This document shows, piece after piece, positions 59,610-64,000 of a stretch of DNA of 64,000 nucleotides. Every line of letters begins with the position of its first letter. Positions within the stretch are counted from its first letter, which is position 1. Position numbers and translations under genes: made by a program. The stretch is taken from NCBI GenBank assembly GCA_036675275.1, contig JAKFFG010000071.1:1-64000 (forward strand). Reading direction: 5' to 3'. Under the pieces are notes generated by a model. That model was not told the origin of the DNA. It did not search any database and was given only the letters and a program-made list of their open reading frames with translations. Source of the stretch: Pollutimonas sp036675275. GTDB taxonomy: Bacteria > Pseudomonadota > Gammaproteobacteria > Burkholderiales > Burkholderiaceae_B.

Positions 59610-61247
59610 TTATTCCGCCGACATCGCCTCGGCCACCGGGCGGTCCGCCTCAAAGTCCGGTTTGGACCACTCTCTGCCCGGAATCGAATCGATCAATACG
59701 CGGGTGTATTCGTGCTGCGGATCGTAGAAGATTTGTGTAGCGCGCCCCAGCTCTACGAGCCTGCCCTGCTGCATCACGGCTATGCGATCGCAAATCTGAG
59801 CGGCCACGCGCAAATCGTGTGTAATGAACAGCATGGAAAGATTGAGCTGATCACGGATGTCGGCCAGCAGTTCAAGGACTTGTGCCTGGATCGACACATC
59901 CAGCGCAGACACCGCCTCGTCGGCCACCAGCAGACGGGGCTTAAGCGCCAGCGCACGCGCGATGCCGATGCGCTGACGCTGGCCGCCTGAGAACTGATGT
60001 GGATAGCGGTCAGCTGCGTCACCTCCCAAGCCGACCAGCTCGAGCAGATCGCGCGCCTGCTTTTTCGCTTGAGCGCGGGTCTCGCCAAATGCAATGGGCC
60101 CTTGGGCGATAGCGTCGGCAATTCGGTGCCGCGGGTTCAAGGAACCATAGGGATCCTGGAATACCATCTGTATCTGCCGACGGAATGGGCGAAAATCCTT
60201 TGGCGACATTCCCACCAGTTCGGTGCCGTCCATTTTTATGCTTCCGCTGTCGGGCGGCAACAGGCCGATCAAAGCGCGCCCCAAGGTAGACTTGCCCGAG
60301 CCGGACTCGCCGACCAGGCCCAAAGTTTCGCCCTGATGTATGGACAGCGTGATATCGTCCAAGGCCACAATATGGCGTTTGCTGTCGCTTCCGAACGTCT
60401 TCTTAAGGCTCTTCACCGTCAGCAAAACCGGCGTGCCCGGCGCCTCTGCCCTGCCTTCAGGCTTGTGCGGCACTGCGGCGATCAGTTGGCGGGTGTAGGG
60501 CTGCTGCGGCCGATTCATGACGGCGTCGACATCGCCCACTTCAACTACTTCGCCCTTGTTCATCACCACGATGCGATCGGCGATTTCAGCCACCACACCA
60601 AAGTCATGCGTGATGAAAATGACGCCTATACCCATGCGCCGTTGCAAATCTTTAATCAAGGACAGAATCTGCGCCTGTGTCGTCACATCGAGCGCAGTGG
60701 TTGGTTCGTCCGCAATCAGCAGATCGGGCTCGAGTGCAAGCGCCATTGCGATGACCACACGCTGACGCTGTCCGCCCGACAACTGGAAAGGATAGGCGTT
60801 GTACAAGCTTTCAGGATTCGGCAGCAGCACATCCTGGAACAACTGTAGTACGCGGGCTTTGCGCTGATCCCCCGACATGGTGGTGTGGCGTTCGAGCACC
60901 TCATCAACCTGACGGCCTACCTTCATGACCGGATTAAGCGCCGTCATGGGCTCCTGGAAGACCATGCCAAACGATTTGCCGCGCAGTTTGGTCCAGTCGG
61001 CATCCGACACCTTGACCAGGTCGATGTCGCGGTACATGATACTGCCCCTGCTGACGGCGAGCTGTCCACGCGGCAGCAGGCCCATGATGGAATGCGCTGT
61101 AACAGATTTGCCCGACCCCGACTCGCCCACAATGCACAACACTTCATTGCTGTTCACCGCATACGACACGCCGCGCACCACGGATGCCTGCTCATCGCCG
61201 GCAACCGACACCCACAAGTCCTGTATATCAAGCAGCTTTGTCATCAA
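59610..61247 (-). CDS. Peptide-type ABC transporter ATPase, DppD-DppF fusion
   Basis: A 545-residue protein holding two complete ATPase domains. The first (about 1-255) has GESGSGKSVTAHSIMG, LSGGQRQRVVIAMAL and LLIADEPTTALD. The second (about 275-530) has GESGSGKSTLGRALIG, FSGGQRQRIGIARAL and LLVADEAVSALD. Each is followed by the oligopeptide-transporter C-terminal region. In most systems these are two separate genes. It overlaps the permease gene by four bases. It energises uptake of a peptide or similar solute (GsiA-like architecture). The second Walker B has Ala for Pro. Confidence 0.93.
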   Translation of the reverse strand: MMTKLLDIQDLWVSVAGDEQASVVRGVSYAVNSNEVLCIVGESGSGKSVTAHSIMGLLPRGQLAVSRGSIMYRDIDLVKVSDADWTKLRGKSFGMVFQEPMTALNPVMKVGRQVDEVLERHTTMSGDQRKARVLQLFQDVLLPNPESLYNAYPFQLSGGQRQRVVIAMALALEPDLLIADEPTTALDVTTQAQILSLIKDLQRRMGIGVIFITHDFGVVAEIADRIVVMNKGEVVEVGDVDAVMNRPQQPYTRQLIAAVPHKPEGRAEAPGTPVLLTVKSLKKTFGSDSKRHIVALDDITLSIHQGETLGLVGESGSGKSTLGRALIGLLPPDSGSIKMDGTELVGMSPKDFRPFRRQIQMVFQDPYGSLNPRHRIADAIAQGPIAFGETRAQAKKQARDLLELVGLGGDAADRYPHQFSGGQRQRIGIARALALKPRLLVADEAVSALDVSIQAQVLELLADIRDQLNLSMLFITHDLRVAAQICDRIAVMQQGRLVELGRATQIFYDPQHEYTRVLIDSIPGREWSKPDFEADRPVAEAMSAE

Positions 61248-62083
61248 GTGCTCCGTTTGCGGGCAAGTTTGGGATTAAGCGCATCGTTAAGCGCCTCGCC
61301 GATCAGATTCAGCGCGAGGACGGTCAGCAGAATAGCTACGCCCGGAAACACGCTCATCCACCAGGCATCGCGCATCACACTGCGGGATGCGCCGATGATG
61401 TAGCCCCAGGTCATGGAATTGGGGTCTCCCAATCCCAGGAAACTCAAGGCCGATTCCAGCAGAATCGCGCTGGCGACCATCAAAGAGCCCGAAACAATTA
61501 CGGGAGAAAGACTATTGGGCAGGATCTGCGTAAGCATGATGCGCACATTGGACTGGCCACTGAGCATGGCGGCCTGAACAAACTCGCGGTGCTTGAGCCC
61601 CATGAACTCCGCGCGCACAAGCCGGGCCAACGGCGGCCATGACACGACGGCAATGGCAAAGATCACCGTGCCTGTACTGGGCGTAAGAATGGCGACCAGC
61701 ACCACCGCCAGGAAAAAGCTGGGAATAGTCTGGAATAATTCGATGAAGCCGACGATGGCCTGATCGATTTTGCCGCCATAGAAACCAGCGATTGCACCCA
61801 GCGTAATGCCCACGACGATAGAAACCGCCGTCGACACCGTGGCCAGCAGCAAGGTCAGGCGCGCACCATAGGCGATTCCCGCCCCGATGTCCCTGCCCAG
61901 CATATCAGTGCCCAACAAAGTGTCTTCAGACAGCGGGGGCATGAAGGGCCCGTTGACGATATCCCAGGGGTCGTACGGAAACAGCCAATTTGCCAACAAG
62001 GCCAGGACACATACCAGCACCACGACGACGATTCCGAAAATACCGCCCCGATTCTGCAAGAAGGAATGTAAAAAACCCATCAT
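61244..62083 (-). CDS. Peptide-type ABC transporter permease (DppC-like)
   Basis: A 279-residue inner-membrane protein with an N-terminal helix and five more helices. The EAA-loop region VRAEFMGLKHREFVQAAMLS is typical, and LLGTDMLGRDIGAGIAYGAR is the DppC/OppC signature. It forms the channel with the DppB-like subunit. ATGA overlaps link it to both neighbours, so the transporter genes are translationally coupled. Confidence 0.93.
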   Translation of the reverse strand: MMGFLHSFLQNRGGIFGIVVVVLVCVLALLANWLFPYDPWDIVNGPFMPPLSEDTLLGTDMLGRDIGAGIAYGARLTLLLATVSTAVSIVVGITLGAIAGFYGGKIDQAIVGFIELFQTIPSFFLAVVLVAILTPSTGTVIFAIAVVSWPPLARLVRAEFMGLKHREFVQAAMLSGQSNVRIMLTQILPNSLSPVIVSGSLMVASAILLESALSFLGLGDPNSMTWGYIIGASRSVMRDAWWMSVFPGVAILLTVLALNLIGEALNDALNPKLARKRST

Positions 62084-63057
62084 TTCAGTTCAATCCTCGG
62101 GTCGGCCACGGTATAGAGAATGTCGGTGATCAAATTCACGACCACGACAATGATGGACGCAACGAAGAACACGCCCAGCAATACGCTGTAGTCACGCTGC
62201 AGCAAGGCGTCGAACGCAAGGCGACCAATACCGGGCCACGCAAAAACGGTTTCGACCAGCAGCGAGCCGCCGATAAGTCCTCCCGCCTGGATGCCGGCGT
62301 AGGTAATGACAGGCAGCAATGCATTGCGCAGAACATGACGCCGAATGACCGTGCGCTCGGGCAAGCCTTTGGCCCTGGCCGTCTTCACGAAATCCAGCTG
62401 GCTGACTTCGAGTATGGAGGCACGGGTAAGACGGGCGTAAACCGCCATATAGAACGAACCCAGCGTAATCACCGGAAGAATCAAATGCCGCCCGACGTCG
62501 AGAAAGCGATCGAAACCCTGCAAATTCGCGCCGACCGACTCATAACCGAATGAAGGGAGCCAACCCAGATTTACAGAAAAAATCAGCACCAGCATCAGCC
62601 CGACCCAGAACAAAGGCGTGGCATAAGCCAGCATAGAAAGAACGGTGATGACTGTATCGCCCCATTTGCCCACGCGCAGCGCAGCCTGCGTACCCAGGCT
62701 GATACCCGCGGCCAATGCAAAAACGTAAGCGGTCATGGTAAGCAGCAACGTGGCCGGCAAATGCGCGAGGATCAGATCCGTGACTGGCGCTTGCTGCCGA
62801 TGCGAATACCCGAGGTCCAGTACGGCGACCTGGCTAAGATACGCACCGAGTTGCACGAGTATGGGCTTGTCCAGTCCAAAATCTTTGCGCAGCTGTTCAA
62901 TGTACTGGGCATCCGATGCGCCAGACTGCCCAGCCAAAATCTGGGCTGGATCGCCGGGTGCAGCGTGCACCAGAAAGAAATTGAACAGCGCAATCAGGAA
63001 AAGGACGAGAATGCATTTTAGAATTCGCCGGCTCAGGAATGCGCTGATCTTCTTCAT
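62080..63057 (-). CDS. Peptide-type ABC transporter permease (DppB-like)
   Basis: About 325 residues from the ATG at 63057 (MKKISAFLSRRILKCIL). FFLVHAAPGDPAQILAGQSG and LYARLTRAS-type segments together with VKTARAKGLPERTVIRRHVL (EAA loop) identify the DppB/OppB family. Six membrane helices are evident. Its start overlaps the stop of the solute-binding protein gene (ATGA). Confidence 0.93.
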   Translation of the reverse strand: MKKISAFLSRRILKCILVLFLIALFNFFLVHAAPGDPAQILAGQSGASDAQYIEQLRKDFGLDKPILVQLGAYLSQVAVLDLGYSHRQQAPVTDLILAHLPATLLLTMTAYVFALAAGISLGTQAALRVGKWGDTVITVLSMLAYATPLFWVGLMLVLIFSVNLGWLPSFGYESVGANLQGFDRFLDVGRHLILPVITLGSFYMAVYARLTRASILEVSQLDFVKTARAKGLPERTVIRRHVLRNALLPVITYAGIQAGGLIGGSLLVETVFAWPGIGRLAFDALLQRDYSVLLGVFFVASIIVVVVNLITDILYTVADPRIELK

Positions 63058-64000
63058 TTCTTCGACAACCACGCATCGCTATAAGTATCCACGGCACCCA
63101 GGCTTGAAGTAATCGCGTTATTCACACGTTTGTTCAAGTAGGTGAAATAGCGGCTGTCGGTCAGCCAGACAAGCGGGACGTCTTCGACAAGAATCTGCTG
63201 TACTTCGGAATACAGTTTCTGGCGCTCCTCGTCGGTCGGAGCAAGTGCGGCTTGCGCGAAGAGTTCGTCCACCTTGGGATTGTTGTATTGCGAGGTGTTG
63301 GTAAACATCAAGCCTTTCTTGATATTGGAACTGATATAAGTGCGTGCCACGCCGATAGCCGGATCGCCATACTGGAACACGCCGTTGACGGCCATATCAA
63401 AGTCCCAATTGCCCACGCGCGAAACCCACCCGCCTATGTCGGTGCTTTCGATCTCGATAGCAATACCCACCTTGGACAGATTCTGCTTCACGTATTCAGC
63501 GATGCGACGGTCGAGTTCGCCATAAGGCAAAGGAATCAGACCCAGTTTGACCCGCACACCGTCGCTGTCGGGTTTGAGACCCATTTCGTCCAGCAGTGCA
63601 ATCGCTTTTTCCGGATCGTAGTCATATTTCTTCACGTTGGAATCGTAGAAGCGCGTGTCATGGTGGATAGGACCCGTTGCGACGGTACCCATGCCGAACA
63701 TTACCTTTTCGGCAAGGAACTTGCGGTTAATAGCGTACATGACGGCCTGACGGAAGCGCTTGTCGCCGAATGGCTTCTTGCTTTCGTTCATTTCGATCCA
63801 GTGCATCGTGGACCAATACTCGAAACCCTTATCGACCATCTTCATATGCGGCAATGCCTCGATACGCTTGATGTCGAACGGCTCGATATCTTTCAGCCAA
63901 CCCTGGTCGACCGTACCCTGCTCCAGCGCCAGGCGTCGCGATGCCGCGTCGGGAATCACCCGAAAAGTAATGCCGTCGAGGTATGGGCGCCCCTCCTTCC
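63054..64000 (-). CDS. Peptide-type ABC solute-binding protein, C-terminal part (runs off right edge)
   Basis: The reading frame is open from 64000 down to the stop at 63054, about 315 residues of an SBP_bac_5 protein; the N-terminus is outside the window. Visible motifs are GRPYLDGITFRVIPDAASRR, LALEQGTVDQG, DKRFRQAVMYAINRKF, GTVATGPIHHDTRFY and DPEKAIALLDEMGL, all typical of DppA/OppA-like receptors. A GTG at 63959 is internal, not the true start. It delivers the ligand to the coupled DppBC/ATPase complex. Ligand identity is unknown. Confidence 0.93.
   Translation of the reverse strand, partial: KEGRPYLDGITFRVIPDAASRRLALEQGTVDQGWLKDIEPFDIKRIEALPHMKMVDKGFEYWSTMHWIEMNESKKPFGDKRFRQAVMYAINRKFLAEKVMFGMGTVATGPIHHDTRFYDSNVKKYDYDPEKAIALLDEMGLKPDSDGVRVKLGLIPLPYGELDRRIAEYVKQNLSKVGIAIEIESTDIGGWVSRVGNWDFDMAVNGVFQYGDPAIGVARTYISSNIKKGLMFTNTSQYNNPKVDELFAQAALAPTDEERQKLYSEVQQILVEDVPLVWLTDSRYFTYLNKRVNNAITSSLGAVDTYSDAWLSKK

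Overview
The window is a 64 kb stretch of a GC-rich betaproteobacterial chromosome, most likely from the Alcaligenaceae (Bordetella / Pusillimonas / Achromobacter relatives). The evidence is the gene order kdsD-kdsC-lptC-lptA-lptB-hpf-ptsN-hprK-rapZ, a ~1,300-residue DUF3683/FAD/Fe-S oxidoreductase, three Bug (TctC-type) periplasmic receptors, and an NtrY/NtrX-type pair beside rsmB. No rRNA, tRNA or CRISPR array was seen.

Layout. 1-700: the 5' end of an IS200/IS605-type tnpB runs off the left edge, with a possible insertion-sequence end hairpin. 729-5262: a YqaA-type membrane protein and the large FAD/Fe-S oxidoreductase. 5350-10170: an accessory patch that looks less GC-rich. It holds a StbDE/RelBE-type toxin-antitoxin pair, a truncated RES toxin, an MFS exporter diverging from an ArsR-type regulator, a PrlF-YhaV pair and an EamA permease. 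10273-16574: a catabolic operon (CoA ligase, citryl-CoA-lyase-like enzyme, an internally duplicated unknown protein, an SDR dehydrogenase, a Bug receptor) with a divergent IclR regulator. Two related palindromic repeats flank it. 16711-38751: mostly housekeeping genes. These are apt, lipopolysaccharide synthesis and export, the PTS-Ntr regulatory genes, rlpA, rsmI-yraN-diaA-dolP, argB, moeB-like, ctpA, envC, gpmA, grxC, secB and gpsA, then a Bug receptor. 38753-40577: a second toxin-antitoxin patch with a decayed DUF433/DUF5615 pair and an intact BrnTA pair. 40837-54024: trmL, an N-formylglutamate amidohydrolase, Bug + LysR, comF, a bioC-like methyltransferase, ntrX/ntrY-like genes, rsmB, rimO and an M20 hydrolase. 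54026-64000: a LuxR-type regulator, a GNAT enzyme, and a leftward operon running off the right edge. That operon encodes a peptide-type ABC transporter, a ThDP enzyme, a histone-deacetylase-fold protein that has lost its zinc ligands, and an amidase.

Three points stand out. First, rpoN (sigma-54) is absent from its usual place between lptB and hpf, and the NtrX homologue has lost the whole AAA+ sigma-54 activation domain; the two losses fit together. Second, the transporter operon carries what appears to be a catalytically dead deacetylase-fold protein, translationally coupled to a ThDP enzyme. Third, the IclR-controlled CoA-ligase / citryl-CoA-lyase cluster includes a tandemly duplicated protein of unknown function, suggesting an uncharacterised organic-acid degradation route. 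All functional statements come from reading motifs and gene order. No database search was run.
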